DNA from: Terrilactibacillus laevilacticus
Lineage (GTDB): Bacteria; Bacillota; Bacilli; Bacillales; Sporolactobacillaceae
Length of the DNA stretch: 64,000 bases
Assembly: GCF_006517395.1 (NCBI RefSeq)
Contig: NZ_VDCY01000011.1
Location: 25,123-89,122 of the forward strand
Reading direction: 5' to 3'
Shown: piece by piece, positions 1-9,667 of the stretch
How positions within the stretch are numbered: position 1 is the stretch's first letter
Layout of the letters: each line of letters opens with the position of its first letter
Notes under the pieces: model-generated
Databases searched by the model: none
What the model saw: the letters and a program-made list of their open reading frames with translations, nothing else
What the model was told of the DNA's origin: nothing
Made by a program: the position numbers and the translations under genes

Positions 1-514
1 CAAATAGTCTATTTTTTTCTGCAAGGTTTTTTTCTAGTTTTTCTTTAAACGTATCAGGTTCAAGTAAATCGGCAATACGAATACCGACACGAGCCGCTTT
101 ATCCATATATGCTGGGCCGATCCCTTTTTTGGTTGTACCTATTTTCAATGAACCTTTACGTTCTTCTTCCAATATATCTTGCTTAATGTGGTAAGGAAGA
201 ATAACATGTGCCCGATTACTTATGCGTAAATTGTCAGTTGTTACGTTTTTTTCATGTAAATAATCTAACTCTTCTACTAGTGATTTTGGATTAACAACCA
301 TGCCATTGCCAATAACACAAATTTTATCACTATAAAAAATTCCTGATGGGATCAAACGTAATTTATATTTTACTCCATTAAATACGATGGTATGTCCAGC
401 ATTATCTCCGCCTTGATAACGCGATATAACCTCCGCTTTTCCTGATAAATAGTCCGTTATTTTACCTTTACCTTCATCGCCCCACTGGGCACCAACAACA
501 ACTACAGAAGACAT
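1..514 (-). CDS. purA: Adenylosuccinate synthetase, N-terminal part (cut by window edge)
   Basis: Joins IMP and aspartate using GTP, the first committed step to AMP; cytosolic. Only the first 171 codons are in the window. The protein begins [18 protein letters not shown], the family's N-terminal GTP-binding loop with the catalytic Asp and Lys, and continues with the [10 protein letters not shown] segment that binds IMP. The ATG at 512-514 is chosen because AGGGGG lies about 8 nt upstream; a nearby ATG at 516-518 is out of frame. A PurR-type operator lies upstream at about 594-636. It is the first gene of the conserved purA-dnaB-rplI block. Identification is secure; the C-terminus cannot be judged. 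Confidence 0.97.
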   Translation of the reverse strand, partial: MSSVVVVGAQWGDEGKGKITDYLSGKAEVISRYQGGDNAGHTIVFNGVKYKLRLIPSGIFYSDKICVIGNGMVVNPKSLVEELDYLHEKNVTTDNLRISNRAHVILPYHIKQDILEEERKGSLKIGTTKKGIGPAYMDKAARVGIRIADLLEPDTFKEKLEKNLAEKNRLF

Positions 515-558
515 CCATAGGCCCCCTAAAATGTATAATAATATTTTGACCATAGTAA

Positions 559-636
559 GTGTAACAGGTTTAGCGTGCTAAAGTCAATGCAAAAAAGCGA
601 ACGTTATCATCCACTAGGGATATATTTGTTCGGTTA
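559..636 (-). promoter_or_regulatory. purA promoter with PurR box pair
   Basis: On the minus strand TTGACT (582-587) and TTACAC (559-564) are spaced 17 bp, a plausible sigma-A promoter. Just upstream are two inverted CGAAC cores, at 598-602 (plus) and 628-632 (minus, within ATAACCGAACAAATA), with flanks resembling PurBoxes and a spacing like that of the PurR tandem operator of Bacillus. Known: PurR represses purA when PRPP is low. The match is by eye. Confidence 0.6.
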
Positions 637-697
637 TTTTTATTTGTTATTCCATAGTATTTACGATTTACCCCTGGTTATTAAAAATACTTCCTAC

Positions 698-731
698 AAA
701 AAGACACCGTCTAATCGAGACGATGTCTTTT
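698..731 (-). terminator. Rho-independent terminator after dnaB
   Basis: A 14-bp stem with one G-U pair (AAAAGACAYCGTCT and its complement) around a 5-base loop, followed on the minus strand by a T-rich stretch. It lies just past the dnaB stop codon and ends the gdpP-rplI-dnaB transcript. Confidence 0.85.
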
Positions 732-737
732 CAAAAA

Positions 738-2108
738 TTAGGCTCCTGGAGGCATGTCACTTACATCATGCTTTCGGTCCAAATTCACAAATTTATTGTA
801 TTCTTTTATAAATGCGAGTTCGACTGTCCCTACAGGACCATTACGCTGTTTCGCTATAATAATTTCGATAATATTTTGTTTTTCGCTTTCTTTATCATAA
901 TAGTCATCTCGGTAAAGGAAAGCGACGATATCGGCATCTTGTTCAATACTTCCTGATTCTCGAATATCAGACATCATCGGTCTCTTATCCTGACGGGATT
1001 CTACACCCCGTGAGAGCTGTGATAGCGCAATAACAGGGACTTCAAGTTCCCTAGCAATAGCTTTTAGTGTCCGAGAAATCTCTGAAACTTCTTGTTGTCT
1101 ATTTTCTGATCGATTCGAACCGCCATTGCCTAGGATCAGCTGAAGATAATCTATAACAATCATACCAAGACCTTTTTCTTGCTTCAATCTTCTACACTTT
1201 GCTCTGATGTCATTCACTCTGACACCTGGTGTATCATCAATATAAATTCCAGCGTGAGATAGGCTTCCCATGGCCATGGTCAACTTCTGCCAGTCCTCTT
1301 CATCTAGGGCACCTGTCCGAAGTTTTTGTGCATTGATGTTACCCTCGGCACAGAGCATACGCATAACGAGTTGCTGTGCGCCCATCTCTAAGCTGAAAAT
1401 AGCTACCGTTTCATCTGTCCGTGTGGCGACATTTTGGGCGATATTTAGTGCAAAGGCCGTCTTACCTACTGAAGGTCTAGCTGCAACGATAATTAAATCG
1501 TTTTTTTGAAAACCTGCCGTCATACGGTCTAATTCAATGAAGCCTGTCGGTACACCTGTAATATCACCTTTGCGGTTCTGCAGCATTTCAATATTATCAT
1601 AAGTCGCCATAAGGACATCTTTAATAGATTGAAATTCACTTGTTCGCTTACGCTGGGCTACTTCTAATATATTCTTTTCCGCATCATCTAAAATAGATGA
1701 AACATCATCCTCACGAGTATAACCATCTGAGACAATGGACGTTGCGGTACGTATTAAACGCCTTAGCAGGGCCTTTTCCTCTACAATACCTGTATAATAT
1801 TCAATATTTGCAGCTGTTGGCGCTGAATTAGCCAGCTCTGCGAGATAAGAAATCCCTCCGACTTCTTCTAAACGTTTTTCATTTCGCAATTCATTTGTCA
1901 AGGTAATGACATCAACCGGCTCCCCGCGTTCTGATAATGTTAACATAACAGAAAAAATGAGTTGATGACTCGTTCTATAAAAGTCTTCTGGCAAGAGTGC
2001 CTCAGAAGCAACCGTAACAGATGATGGCTCAAGAAAAATAGCACCTAGGACAGCCTGCTCAGCCTCAATATTATGAGGCGGTGTACGATCGGCAAATAAG
2101 TCACTCAT
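738..2108 (-). CDS. dnaB: Replicative DNA helicase DnaB
   Basis: Hexameric 5'-3' helicase that unwinds DNA ahead of the replisome (named DnaC in B. subtilis). The 456-residue length is normal. The N-terminal DnaB domain (about 10-110) is followed by a RecA-like domain with Walker A ARPSVGKTAF near 210-219, Walker B MIVIDYLQL near 316-324 and SQLSRGVE, a signature of the family's core. No intein is present. It lies 20 bp downstream of rplI, forming a gdpP-rplI-dnaB operon that ends at the hairpin at 698-731. A plain ortholog. Confidence 0.98.
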   Translation of the reverse strand: MSDLFADRTPPHNIEAEQAVLGAIFLEPSSVTVASEALLPEDFYRTSHQLIFSVMLTLSERGEPVDVITLTNELRNEKRLEEVGGISYLAELANSAPTAANIEYYTGIVEEKALLRRLIRTATSIVSDGYTREDDVSSILDDAEKNILEVAQRKRTSEFQSIKDVLMATYDNIEMLQNRKGDITGVPTGFIELDRMTAGFQKNDLIIVAARPSVGKTAFALNIAQNVATRTDETVAIFSLEMGAQQLVMRMLCAEGNINAQKLRTGALDEEDWQKLTMAMGSLSHAGIYIDDTPGVRVNDIRAKCRRLKQEKGLGMIVIDYLQLILGNGGSNRSENRQQEVSEISRTLKAIARELEVPVIALSQLSRGVESRQDKRPMMSDIRESGSIEQDADIVAFLYRDDYYDKESEKQNIIEIIIAKQRNGPVGTVELAFIKEYNKFVNLDRKHDVSDMPPGA

Positions 2109-2128
2109 AAAAATCCTATCCCCTTACT

Positions 2129-2572
2129 TTATTTCTCTGTGATGTGTACCTTCACTTTCGCTGTAACATCTGAGTGCAATTTAACAGGTACATCCGTAAA
2201 ACCTAACGAACGTATCGGTTCATCCAATTCTATTTTTCTTTTATCGACTTCAATATTTTTCTTTTTAAGTTGCTGTGCAATTTGTTTACTTGTAATCGAG
2301 CCAAACAGCCGGCCGCCTTCTCCTGCTTTTGCGGTCAATTCAACGGTTAATTTCTCAATTTTTTCCTTTAATTGAACCGCTTCTTGCTTTTCATTTTCTG
2401 CCCGTTTTTCCTTGCCTTTTTTCTTCAATTCAAGTTGTTTTAGATTACTAGCATTTGCTTCAACAGCTACTTTTCGAGGGAGTAAATAGTTACGTGCATA
2501 ACCCTCTGAAACTTCTTTTACTTCCCCTTCAGTGCCTTTTCCTTTCACGGTTTTTAAAAAGATCACTTTCAT
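2129..2572 (-). CDS. rplI: Ribosomal protein L9
   Basis: Large-subunit protein that binds 23S rRNA and reaches across to a neighbouring ribosome. It is 147 residues, the family's usual size. The N-terminal domain ([19 protein letters not shown]) and the Tyr-Ala-Arg-Asn-Tyr-Leu signature near 25-31 are clear, followed by a long charged connecting helix (about 40-75) and the C-terminal domain. Its ATG is only 2 bp downstream of the gdpP stop codon, which implies translational coupling. Confidence 0.98.
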   Translation of the reverse strand: MKVIFLKTVKGKGTEGEVKEVSEGYARNYLLPRKVAVEANASNLKQLELKKKGKEKRAENEKQEAVQLKEKIEKLTVELTAKAGEGGRLFGSITSKQIAQQLKKKNIEVDKRKIELDEPIRSLGFTDVPVKLHSDVTAKVKVHITEK

Positions 2573-2574
2573 TG

Positions 2575-4542
2575 TTACATGCCTCCCTGTAAATATTGAT
2601 CTATTGCTTGCTTTAATAAATCATAAGCTTCGCCTATGGTTTCATCTTCTAGTTGTGTTGCAGCATTGGTTAAATGACCTCCGCCTCCCACACTCTCCAT
2701 AATAAGCTGTACATTGATTTCACCGAGTGATCGAGCACTAATTCCCACTTTATTGTCTTCTCTCATACAAATGACAAACGATGCTTTGACACCTTCCATC
2801 GTTAATAAAGTATCAGCTGTTTGGGCAATTAAGACTTGATCATAAATTTGATCCTCTGCTCCAACTGCTATAGCGATATGATCTTTATAAACCGTTGTAT
2901 CCTTAATGAGTTTCGCTCTCATATTAAATTGATTTAAATCATCGCGAAGAAGCTTTTGAACAAGTATGGTATCCGCTCCATGAGATCTTAATTGGGAAGC
3001 GGCATCGAATGTCCTAGAGCCTGTTCGAAAGGTAAAACTTTTCGTATCCACTGTAATGCCAGCTAGCATGGACGTTGCTTCAATGACATCTAGTTTAAGA
3101 TCTTTGGGCTGATATTCTAGTAATTCTGTCACGAGTTCACATGTTGATGAAGCATACGGCTCCATATAGACAAGCACAGGATCTTTAACAAATTCTTCTG
3201 CCCTTCGATGATGATCGATAATGACCACACGATCCGCCATAGGTAATAATTCGGCATCCATCACCATAGATGGTTTGTGCGTATCAACGACAACAACCAG
3301 CGTCCCGCGTGTCATTTTCTCCTCAGCTTCCTCTGGAGATATAAATTTGGACCAGAGCTCTTCATTTTTTCTCAGCTCTTCCACTAATTTTATCACACTT
3401 GCGCCATAATTTTTTGGATCTACTACAATTCTCGCTTCTTTTCCATTCGCTTCAGCAATTTTTAAGATTCCAATACATGCTCCAATCGCATCCATATCCG
3501 GATATTGATGACCCATGACAATGACTTGATCACTTTCTACCATGAGTTCAGACAAAGCATGAGAAATAACTCTGGCTCGGACTCGCGTTCTTTTTTCAAC
3601 TGGGTTTGATTTCCCACCATAAAATTTCACTTTACCATCAGGATGTTTTATGGCAACTTGATCTCCACCGCGTCCTAATGCCAAATCAAGAGCAGATTGA
3701 GCATATTGACCAAGTTCAGGCAATGAGGATGTCCCTGAACCCACACCAATACTTAAAGTTAATGGGATATGACTGACCAATATTTTTTCTCTGATCCGAT
3801 CAAGAATAATAAAATGGTCCTCTTCTAGTTCTTTCAAAATTTTTTCATTTAATATACCAACGAATCGATCAGATGATGTTCTTTTTAAATAAATCCCATG
3901 TTCAACGGCCCAATTCTGAATCGTTGACGTCATGGCATTGTTGATATTGCTACGAACTTGATCTTCAACGCCTTGTGTGACTTCATCATAATTATCTAAA
4001 CATATAATGGCAAAAACGGTTTGTTCATCAAAATGTTTCTGTTTTAATTCTATAAATTCGGTTACATCGAAAAAGTAAAGTAGCCTTTCCGTTTTGCGAC
4101 TAATAACTTGATATTTCAGGTCCTGTATCGTAAGAAAAGTATCCGTATCATCTGATTGAATAAATTCTGGAAGGTCTTCAGAAATTTTATCGAGAGGCTG
4201 ATTTAAAAAACTATCCCCTTCTGATTGTGCAGTCATATAATGATTAATCCATTCAATATGCCCTTTTTCATCATATAGAACAATGCCAATGGGCATCTCT
4301 AATAACGCCTCTTCACCAACTTTTTTTAAGCGATAGGACAAAGTCGTTATATATTCTTTTAAATCTTCTTCAAATCGTGCATCGTTCCTTACATACCAAA
4401 TTACCAGAGCGATTAATAAGAGGAAACCTGCTAGTCCGACCACCCAATTAATTATAGCAACAATAATTAGGAGTAAGAGGAATAACAGGCCAAATATCAG
4501 CAACTGGTCATTTCGCCAACGATGTTTGAATTGGTTCGACAT
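2575..4542 (-). CDS. gdpP: Cyclic-di-AMP phosphodiesterase GdpP
   Basis: Membrane enzyme that hydrolyses cyclic di-AMP to pApA, setting osmotic and cell-wall homeostasis. Two membrane helices lie near residues 13-50, then a PAS-like domain, a degenerate GGDEF domain (SSDRFVG in place of GGDEF) and a DHH/DHHA1 module with [19 protein letters not shown] and IDHHR supplying the metal ligands. The ATG at 4542 (655 aa) is preferred because GGGAG precedes it; an upstream in-frame ATG at 4557 has no ribosome-binding site. It is the first gene of the rplI-dnaB operon, as in B. subtilis (yybT). Confidence 0.96.
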   Translation of the reverse strand: MSNQFKHRWRNDQLLIFGLLFLLLLIIVAIINWVVGLAGFLLLIALVIWYVRNDARFEEDLKEYITTLSYRLKKVGEEALLEMPIGIVLYDEKGHIEWINHYMTAQSEGDSFLNQPLDKISEDLPEFIQSDDTDTFLTIQDLKYQVISRKTERLLYFFDVTEFIELKQKHFDEQTVFAIICLDNYDEVTQGVEDQVRSNINNAMTSTIQNWAVEHGIYLKRTSSDRFVGILNEKILKELEEDHFIILDRIREKILVSHIPLTLSIGVGSGTSSLPELGQYAQSALDLALGRGGDQVAIKHPDGKVKFYGGKSNPVEKRTRVRARVISHALSELMVESDQVIVMGHQYPDMDAIGACIGILKIAEANGKEARIVVDPKNYGASVIKLVEELRKNEELWSKFISPEEAEEKMTRGTLVVVVDTHKPSMVMDAELLPMADRVVIIDHHRRAEEFVKDPVLVYMEPYASSTCELVTELLEYQPKDLKLDVIEATSMLAGITVDTKSFTFRTGSRTFDAASQLRSHGADTILVQKLLRDDLNQFNMRAKLIKDTTVYKDHIAIAVGAEDQIYDQVLIAQTADTLLTMEGVKASFVICMREDNKVGISARSLGEINVQLIMESVGGGGHLTNAATQLEDETIGEAYDLLKQAIDQYLQGGM

Positions 4543-4623
4543 ATTGTCAGCTCCCATGACACTGTATATGTTTTTAACGGCTGTTTAAAAAATGTAAGGC
4601 TGCCTCTTTTTCAAACAAGCGAG

Positions 4624-5562
4624 TTATTTTTTCTTTTTAATTCGATTTCTAATATCGAAACCTAAGTCAATTATACCCAATAATCGGATAATCTGCAGTA
4701 AATACGGCACTAATAAACTTACAATTAATATAAGAATGGGTATGACCGTGGGCCATTCTTTACGGTGGGCTACATTAAAGATCAAACTAAGCCCTTGAAT
4801 GACGACGACAACATCAAGAATTAAAAGACCATTCACAACAACTAAATAAAGTCCTGAGTTTGGTTCGATGTGGCCGACTAAACTGATAACCAATAAAATA
4901 AGAAAATACCAAATTAATGATTTAGGAAATTTCCATAATCGAAAAGGAGGAAATTTAGGAAAGTCCACTCGAAGCCTTTTAATAATTAATCCACTAAGAA
5001 TTTGAGTGATAAAGGCATAAAAGACACTTGTCATTACAATAAAGAAAGGTGTCATTTGACTTAATCTGTTGATGGATTCAGCTAACAGTTTGGTTGAATC
5101 ACTTGTATCAATATTCATCGATTGATACATCTTTTCTGCTGTGTCCAATGTTGATAACATGGTTTTTTCAAGAGCCTCTACAGGGTCAAAATGAAATAAA
5201 CCGATCGAGATGGCATACGCCAAAAGGAACATCGAAATATTCGCTAAGCTACCTCCAAGTAAAACCGCAAATGCCGACTTCTTCTTGTTTATGAGTGTTC
5301 CCATGACTAGTGCTTGAATAAGAAAAAAAGCTGAAAATAACATACTAAATACATTAGTAAGGAAAAAAGCGACACATAGGCAAACGACAATAGCTACAAT
5401 TCCCATTTTCAATCCATTTCGACTCGAATAGTACATAATCGGAGTAGCAAGAAACCATAGTGTTATAACCCCAATAATCGGTAAATAAAAAGTTATAATT
5501 AAAAGACAAATAAATAAGGCAATGGACACTGCCCCTTCAACAAGACTTCGTGATTGTTTCAT
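4624..5562 (-). CDS. yybS: DUF2232 membrane protein YybS
   Basis: Integral membrane protein of unknown biochemical function. The 312 residues are almost entirely hydrophobic, with about eight predicted transmembrane segments, and the tail is basic (RNRIKKKK). Position immediately before gdpP and the fold class match YybS of B. subtilis. It starts with MKQSRSLVEGA, typical of the family. The 61-bp gap to gdpP has no clear terminator, so co-transcription is likely. Assignment rests on synteny and membrane pattern. Confidence 0.88.
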   Translation of the reverse strand: MKQSRSLVEGAVSIALFICLLIITFYLPIIGVITLWFLATPIMYYSSRNGLKMGIVAIVVCLCVAFFLTNVFSMLFSAFFLIQALVMGTLINKKKSAFAVLLGGSLANISMFLLAYAISIGLFHFDPVEALEKTMLSTLDTAEKMYQSMNIDTSDSTKLLAESINRLSQMTPFFIVMTSVFYAFITQILSGLIIKRLRVDFPKFPPFRLWKFPKSLIWYFLILLVISLVGHIEPNSGLYLVVVNGLLILDVVVVIQGLSLIFNVAHRKEWPTVIPILILIVSLLVPYLLQIIRLLGIIDLGFDIRNRIKKKK

Positions 5563-5833
5563 TATATATCGTTACACCCCATATTCCCGTGATGCTTGTC
5601 AATCAACATGACTTTAGCATACTTAGTTATCCTTAAATTATAATATAAAAAGGGACGAGAAGAAATCTTTGTCCATATTTGATCTCTATTCCGTCTTTTT
5701 TTGCACCTGAAACAACCGAGTACATGCTTTGTTAAATTAAATTAATTTGTTCCTTTCTTATTTACTAGTTTGTCACTTGTTATGTTTTCGAATTCAATAT
5801 TATCCGATATAATTTAAGAAAGATCCTTAATAA

Positions 5834-6050
5834 TGCGTGTTCAAAAAGATGACGAATTAGAAGCAAGAAGATCAAAGCGGCGCTGTTTTGAGGATCAGCA
5901 TTCCACAGGATGTGGTAGCTTCAGGCGCCAGCCACAGGACGGGAGCTATTTTAGCCAGCGATCCTCTCGTATCCACTACATGAGGACCGGAATAAACAAG
6001 CGGGCGCCGAGATTCGTAGCTTATCATTTGGTGACTTTTTGAACGACCTC
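5834..6050 (+). mobile_element. Family A MITE-like repeat, copy A1
   Basis: A 217-bp copy starting TGCGTGTTCAAAAAG and ending CTTTTTGAACGACCTCT, so its ends are inverted repeats around TGTTCAAAAAG. Inside are CCAC-AGGAT-GTGG and a GCCACAGGACG segment, small hairpins with AGGAY loops. It lies between yybS and the CheW-like gene, so the 516-bp gap holds this element and little else. No credible ORF is encoded. Confidence 0.8.
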
Positions 6051-6078
6051 TAATAATTAAAGGAAGTGAACGATTAAT

Positions 6079-6567
6079 ATGCAACAAACAAACAACGATA
6101 CCCTTTCTGTCTCTACCTATATTTTCTTTGATGTCGGTAAGCATCGTCTAGGATTATCGCTTCAATATGTTCAAGAAATTATTCAACCTCTCCCGTACTT
6201 TTCTGTTCCTGATACACATGACTATCTTAAAGGTTTTATTAGACTGAGAGACCAAGTGATTCCGCTTATTGATCTGCCAAAATTAATTCAAGTAGAATCA
6301 AACTCGCATAATCCAGAAGATCAAAAATATATCATTTGTAAGATAGATCGTCAAACGGTGGCATTCGATATTCATCAGATTCATGATTTTGTTGATCTTA
6401 AACTGGACCATATACAGAAAAGTTCATCTAACACAATAGGCTCGTCAACGATAGCTTCTATGGAATATATGATGGATGACCATTCGATCCCGCTTCTTAA
6501 TCCTGATCAAATCCATCGTTTGGTTACAGAACTCAACAGGCAGGTACGACAACGTCAAATAAAATGA
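6079..6567 (+). CDS. Orphan CheW-like adaptor protein
   Basis: A single CheW domain of 162 residues. CheW proteins bridge chemoreceptors and the CheA kinase at the cell pole. Visible hallmarks are the N-terminal beta strands (YIFFDVGKHRLGLSL), the QYVQEII segment and FIRLRDQVIPLIDLPKL, the equivalent of the conserved LRG..vPvidL motif with Asp in place of Gly. No other chemotaxis gene is nearby, so its partner is unknown. The AGGAAGTGA upstream serves the ATG at 6079. The TGA stop lies within the start of repeat B1, so the last codons may be repeat-derived. Confidence 0.85.
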   Translation: MQQTNNDTLSVSTYIFFDVGKHRLGLSLQYVQEIIQPLPYFSVPDTHDYLKGFIRLRDQVIPLIDLPKLIQVESNSHNPEDQKYIICKIDRQTVAFDIHQIHDFVDLKLDHIQKSSSNTIGSSTIASMEYMMDDHSIPLLNPDQIHRLVTELNRQVRQRQIK

Positions 6568-6770
6568 AACTCCATCAGTGGGGGTTTTTCGACGCACAGG
6601 ATGTGCTAGTGCAGGCGTTGCGACAGGACGCCTGGTTTTTAGCCTGCGTCATCTCCACTGATGGTAAGCCTGAACCACTCGGACCTTTACGAGCAGATGA
6701 TCCCCATCTATCTTCTTTGAATACTCAGATCTTGAGGTGGGGATCTTTTCTAGCCGTTAAGGCAGGTTAA
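6561..6770 (+). repeat. Family B two-hairpin repeat, copy B1 (long form)
   Basis: Starts AAAATGAAACTCCATCAG and ends CCGTTAAGGCAGGTTAA. Hairpin I pairs CCATCAGTGG with CCACTGATGG, and its apical loop holds a module with GCAC-AGGAT-GTGC and GCGACAGGACGC. Hairpin II pairs the CCCCATC region with GGTGGGG. It begins at the stop codon of the CheW-like gene. A 68-codon reading frame across it is not a gene. Confidence 0.85.
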
Positions 6771-6815
6771 AACAAAAGGATTTTCCGGCCTCTTTGCTGG
6801 AAAATCCTATAAAAA

Positions 6816-7220
6816 CTATTTTGTTAATTCATTTAGATCCTTAGCTAGTTTTTTATGATAAGCATAGAAACTTAGCCATATGCAAAAATAAATGAAAATA
6901 AAGATGAATAAAGGGAGAATCATGGTTGATAGGGTAAACCAACCTAGGATGGTCCCCGTCACCATATATCCCGTAAACAGCAAAATAAAATGAATCATCA
7001 ATTGCAGCAAACGAATGAACATTTTCAACTCATATATTAATGCGGTTAAACCACAAAAAGCCCCGAACACCATTGAACCAATTTGTTGTCTTAACATATA
7101 TTCCGTACTTAACGTCTCCAATTGATAATGCATCGAAAATAAAAGAAATACTAACATAGAGATAGCGGCCATTCCAAAACCAATAAGTGAATTTCTGATG
7201 ACTTTCCAAAGTAATTGCAT
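6816..7220 (-). CDS. DUF3021 membrane protein
   Basis: A 134-residue protein with four transmembrane segments (about 10-30, 45-65, 72-94 and 98-120), the pattern of the DUF3021 family. Such genes nearly always follow a LytTR regulator gene, as here, with a 12-bp gap. In other Firmicutes the membrane partner restrains or senses for the LytTR protein, often with an ABC transporter under control; no transporter is adjacent here. The family call rests on topology, length and pairing rather than a single motif. Confidence 0.8.
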   Translation of the reverse strand: MQLLWKVIRNSLIGFGMAAISMLVFLLFSMHYQLETLSTEYMLRQQIGSMVFGAFCGLTALIYELKMFIRLLQLMIHFILLFTGYMVTGTILGWFTLSTMILPLFIFIFIYFCIWLSFYAYHKKLAKDLNELTK

Positions 7221-7232
7221 TTTTTTCCTCCT

Positions 7233-7673
7233 TTAATTTAAACGTCTTTTAAGTTCTTTTACATATTTTCTAGACACATATTCTTTCCAATCATTTTTAA
7301 ATTTCAGAACTAATTGACCACTAAATCCCACTTCAAAGTAATGAATCCACTTAATATTAGCGATACAATTTTTGGAAATGCGAATAAAATGAGAGGATGG
7401 ACTATTTTCTTCAAAATACTTTAGTGAATGTTTATAAATATACTTTTCTTGACCGGCGACAAGATAACATGTTTTATTTTCGACATAGAGGTGAGAAATT
7501 TGATCTAAATTCAAAATATATGATCGGTCTTCTTTCATAACAGTGATGATATTCATCTCTTCTTGGGAATGAACGAGCTTGACAATTTGATCGATATTTG
7601 GCGTCATCTCTTTAACCCATATTTCAATTTTTTCTTCTTCAATGTTTGGATGGACATTTAATATCACCTTCAA
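7233..7673 (-). CDS. LytTR-family DNA-binding regulator
   Basis: A 146-residue stand-alone LytTR regulator without a receiver domain. The N-terminal half carries the short PNIEEEKIEIWVKE region. The LytTR domain spans about 45-146, with ILNLDQISHLYVENK, SLKYFEE, FIRISKNCIANI and the C-terminal VSRKYVKELKRRL helix. The TTG at 7673 is chosen because AAAGGGGTGA precedes it at good spacing; a longer in-frame ATG start at 7730 lacks a site. It is followed at once by the DUF3021 gene, a known regulator pair, probably autoregulated. Direct-repeat operators were not identified. Confidence 0.87.
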   Translation of the reverse strand: MKVILNVHPNIEEEKIEIWVKEMTPNIDQIVKLVHSQEEMNIITVMKEDRSYILNLDQISHLYVENKTCYLVAGQEKYIYKHSLKYFEENSPSSHFIRISKNCIANIKWIHYFEVGFSGQLVLKFKNDWKEYVSRKYVKELKRRLN

Positions 7674-7783
7674 TAACGTCACCCCTTTCTTTATTTTTAT
7701 TTTAAAATATTTTGCTGCCATTGTGAGCAAAATGGAGATAAGAGGAGCTTTTTTGGATTTAACATGTCTTTAAATTTGTTTAA

Positions 7784-8003
7784 GGTGTTGTTCAAAAAGT
7801 CACCAAATGATAAGCTACGAATCTCGGCGCCCTCTTGTTTTTCCGGTCCTCATGTAGTAAAAACCTACATTCCGGTCCTCAAAACAGCGCCGTCTTGTCT
7901 TGATCTTCCGACGCCCAGGACGGGCTAGTACTGGCGTTCTGGCAGGATGCCAGCGTACTTAGCCAGTAACCCTTCTAATTTGTCACCTTTTTGAACACGC
8001 ACT
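7784..8003 (-). mobile_element. Family A MITE-like repeat, copy A2
   Basis: A 220-bp copy in reverse orientation, running from GGTGTTGTTCAAAAAGTCACC to CCTTTTTGAACACGCACT. It contains GCCC-AGGAC-GGGC followed by CTGGC-AGGAT-GCCAG, two perfect mini-hairpins. On the opposite strand their loops read GUCCU and AUCCU. It fills most of the gap between the LytTR gene and the YfbR-like gene. Confidence 0.85.
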
Positions 8004-8109
8004 ATAACGTGAATATATATGTATTTTATTTGACTGTCTGTATGCGACCTAGTATACTATTCAAAATAATTTCGAGCTGATTAATTTGACTTCTTAGAGG
8101 AGGGTTTGT

Positions 8110-8775
8110 ATGGGTATCCATAGATATTTTCAAAGCTTGTCAGATTTAGAAGGAATTTATCGCTGTCCTGGAGTATTTAAATATCAGGAGCATTCCGTCG
8201 CAAGTCATTCTTTTAAAGTGGCTAAGATTGTTCAATTTCTTGCTACCGTTGAAGATGCTCACGGTAATAAAATTAACTGGAAAGCCATATATGAAAAAGC
8301 AATTAATCATGATTACTCAGAATTGTTCACTGGGGATATAAAAACACCCGTTAAATATGCCCTTCCAAAATTACGTGAGCTTTTCTCTCAAGTTGAAGAA
8401 TCCATGACGAATGATTTTCTTGAGCATGAGTTTCCTGCTCAATTTCGGAAAGCGTATGCTGAACGATTTAAAGAAGGAAAAGATGATACCCTTGAAGGAA
8501 AAATTCTTGCAGTGGCTGATAAAATTGATTTACTGTATGAATCGTATGGGGAAATCCAAAAAGGGAATCCTGAACCTTTATTTGTACAAATATATAAAGA
8601 AGCACTTGAATCCATCTTAGCATTTAAGGAACTGGCTTGCGTTCAATATTTTATTGATGTTGTATTAGACGAAATGATGGATGACGAAATCACATCCCAT
8701 CAACAAATTAAAACAATCACAGAGATGCTGCTTGCAAAAAAAGATTATACATCTCAGGCAAATCCGAATGAATAA
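8110..8775 (+). CDS. YfbR-like HD-domain 5'-deoxynucleotidase
   Basis: Probable metal-dependent phosphatase that removes the 5' phosphate from deoxynucleoside monophosphates. The 221-residue protein shows the HD-domain ligands at positions matching E. coli YfbR: His33, His67-Asp68 in NHDYSELFTGDIKTP, and Asp137 in VADKID. Arg18 is kept, while the Trp at YfbR position 19 is Cys here, so substrate range may differ. The ATG has an ideal GAGGAGGG upstream. It stands alone between repeat A2 and ctaM. Family assignment is strong; substrate is inferred. Confidence 0.87.
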   Translation: MGIHRYFQSLSDLEGIYRCPGVFKYQEHSVASHSFKVAKIVQFLATVEDAHGNKINWKAIYEKAINHDYSELFTGDIKTPVKYALPKLRELFSQVEESMTNDFLEHEFPAQFRKAYAERFKEGKDDTLEGKILAVADKIDLLYESYGEIQKGNPEPLFVQIYKEALESILAFKELACVQYFIDVVLDEMMDDEITSHQQIKTITEMLLAKKDYTSQANPNE

Positions 8776-9054
8776 TCTATTCTAATAACACCATTCTCGT
8801 TGTTTAAATTGACCTTCCCGACTCATAAACTATGATCATCGTTTTTTCTACAAAAATTTAAGTTGCTTATATTTTTTTCTCCTTCGTGATTTTGCTATAC
8901 TAATTGTAGAACATTTAAAGACATATGATTAAGAGGCAGAAAAAACTTTCATTTAACCCCTTTGTTGTTCAAGGCATTGTTTCACAGCATAGATCCTAGT
9001 GACACATTAATGAGTTTTGATATCTACTAATGTATTCCTAAAGGAGAAAAATTA

Positions 9055-9615
9055 ATGGATAATACGGATAAAAAAAAGTATACGCCTACCAGTAACAAAA
9101 ATTTTACTGGTCTCATCATTAGTATCGCCATTATCGCAAACATTGTTATTTTACTCTTGTTTTTTACCCCGATTGGTTATCATGGAAATGTCAACTTTGA
9201 TATTAATTTATTACCAAGGTTTAACGCTGTATTTAATAGTTTTACTTTTATTTTCTTAGTCGGTGCCCTGATTTCTATTATGAAAAAGAATATCAATGTA
9301 CACCGTGGTTTTATTTTAGCTGCCTTTACGACGACGTTTTTATTTTTAATCTCCTATCTCACCTTTCACTATCTGTCACCTGACACAGCGAGATTTGGAG
9401 GACAGGGTGTTGTTCGCCCGATTTACTTTTTCATCTTAATTTCGCATAGCTTTTTAGCCGCTGTCATCGTCTTTCTTGCTCCATTCGCTCTCGTATGGGG
9501 ATGGACCATGCAAGTGGCAAAGCATAAGAAAATTGTACGCTGGACAATGCCAATCTGGTTATATGTGAGTCTTACAGGCGTCATTGTCTATTTAATGATG
9601 GCTCCATATTATTAA
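9055..9615 (+). CDS. ctaM: DUF420 membrane protein (CtaM/YozB-like)
   Basis: A 186-residue membrane protein with about five transmembrane helices. Known: the DUF420 family includes S. aureus CtaM, needed for maturation of the heme-copper cytochrome aa3 oxidase, and YozB of B. subtilis. Seen: conserved His residues in VHRGF, FHYLS and HSFLAA within or next to the helices, possible metal or heme ligands, and a hydrophobic C-terminus ending MMAPYY. An AAAGGAGAA site precedes the ATG. It is monocistronic, ending at the hairpin at 9631-9667. Confidence 0.85.
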   Translation: MDNTDKKKYTPTSNKNFTGLIISIAIIANIVILLLFFTPIGYHGNVNFDINLLPRFNAVFNSFTFIFLVGALISIMKKNINVHRGFILAAFTTTFLFLISYLTFHYLSPDTARFGGQGVVRPIYFFILISHSFLAAVIVFLAPFALVWGWTMQVAKHKKIVRWTMPIWLYVSLTGVIVYLMMAPYY

Positions 9616-9630
9616 AGAGACATGAAAAAG

Positions 9631-9667
9631 ACGACTACTGGTTAATCTAGCAGTCGTTCTTTTTTTA
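9631..9667 (+). terminator. Terminator after the DUF420 gene
   Basis: An imperfect 10-11 bp stem (ACGACTACTGG with CTAGCAGTCGT) is followed by a run of T residues, 15 bp after the stop codon. Confidence 0.8.

Noticed and set aside
5833..6042. 69-codon frame inside repeat A1, and similar frames on both strands of A5 (53131-53420)
   Set aside because: They follow the repeat sequence, change frame between copies, lack ribosome-binding sites and match no protein family.
6597..6640. AGGA-loop hairpins as CsrA-binding decoys
   Set aside because: ACAGGATGT resembles CsrA targets, but elements occur in both orientations relative to genes and the rrn leader transcribes the complement (RUCCU), which CsrA would not bind. 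Kept only as a remote idea.
6564..6770. 68-codon frame in repeat B1 and 81-codon frame across B2a/B2b (20991-21236)
   Set aside because: Open only because the hairpin repeats lack stops in that frame; other copies do not keep the frame.
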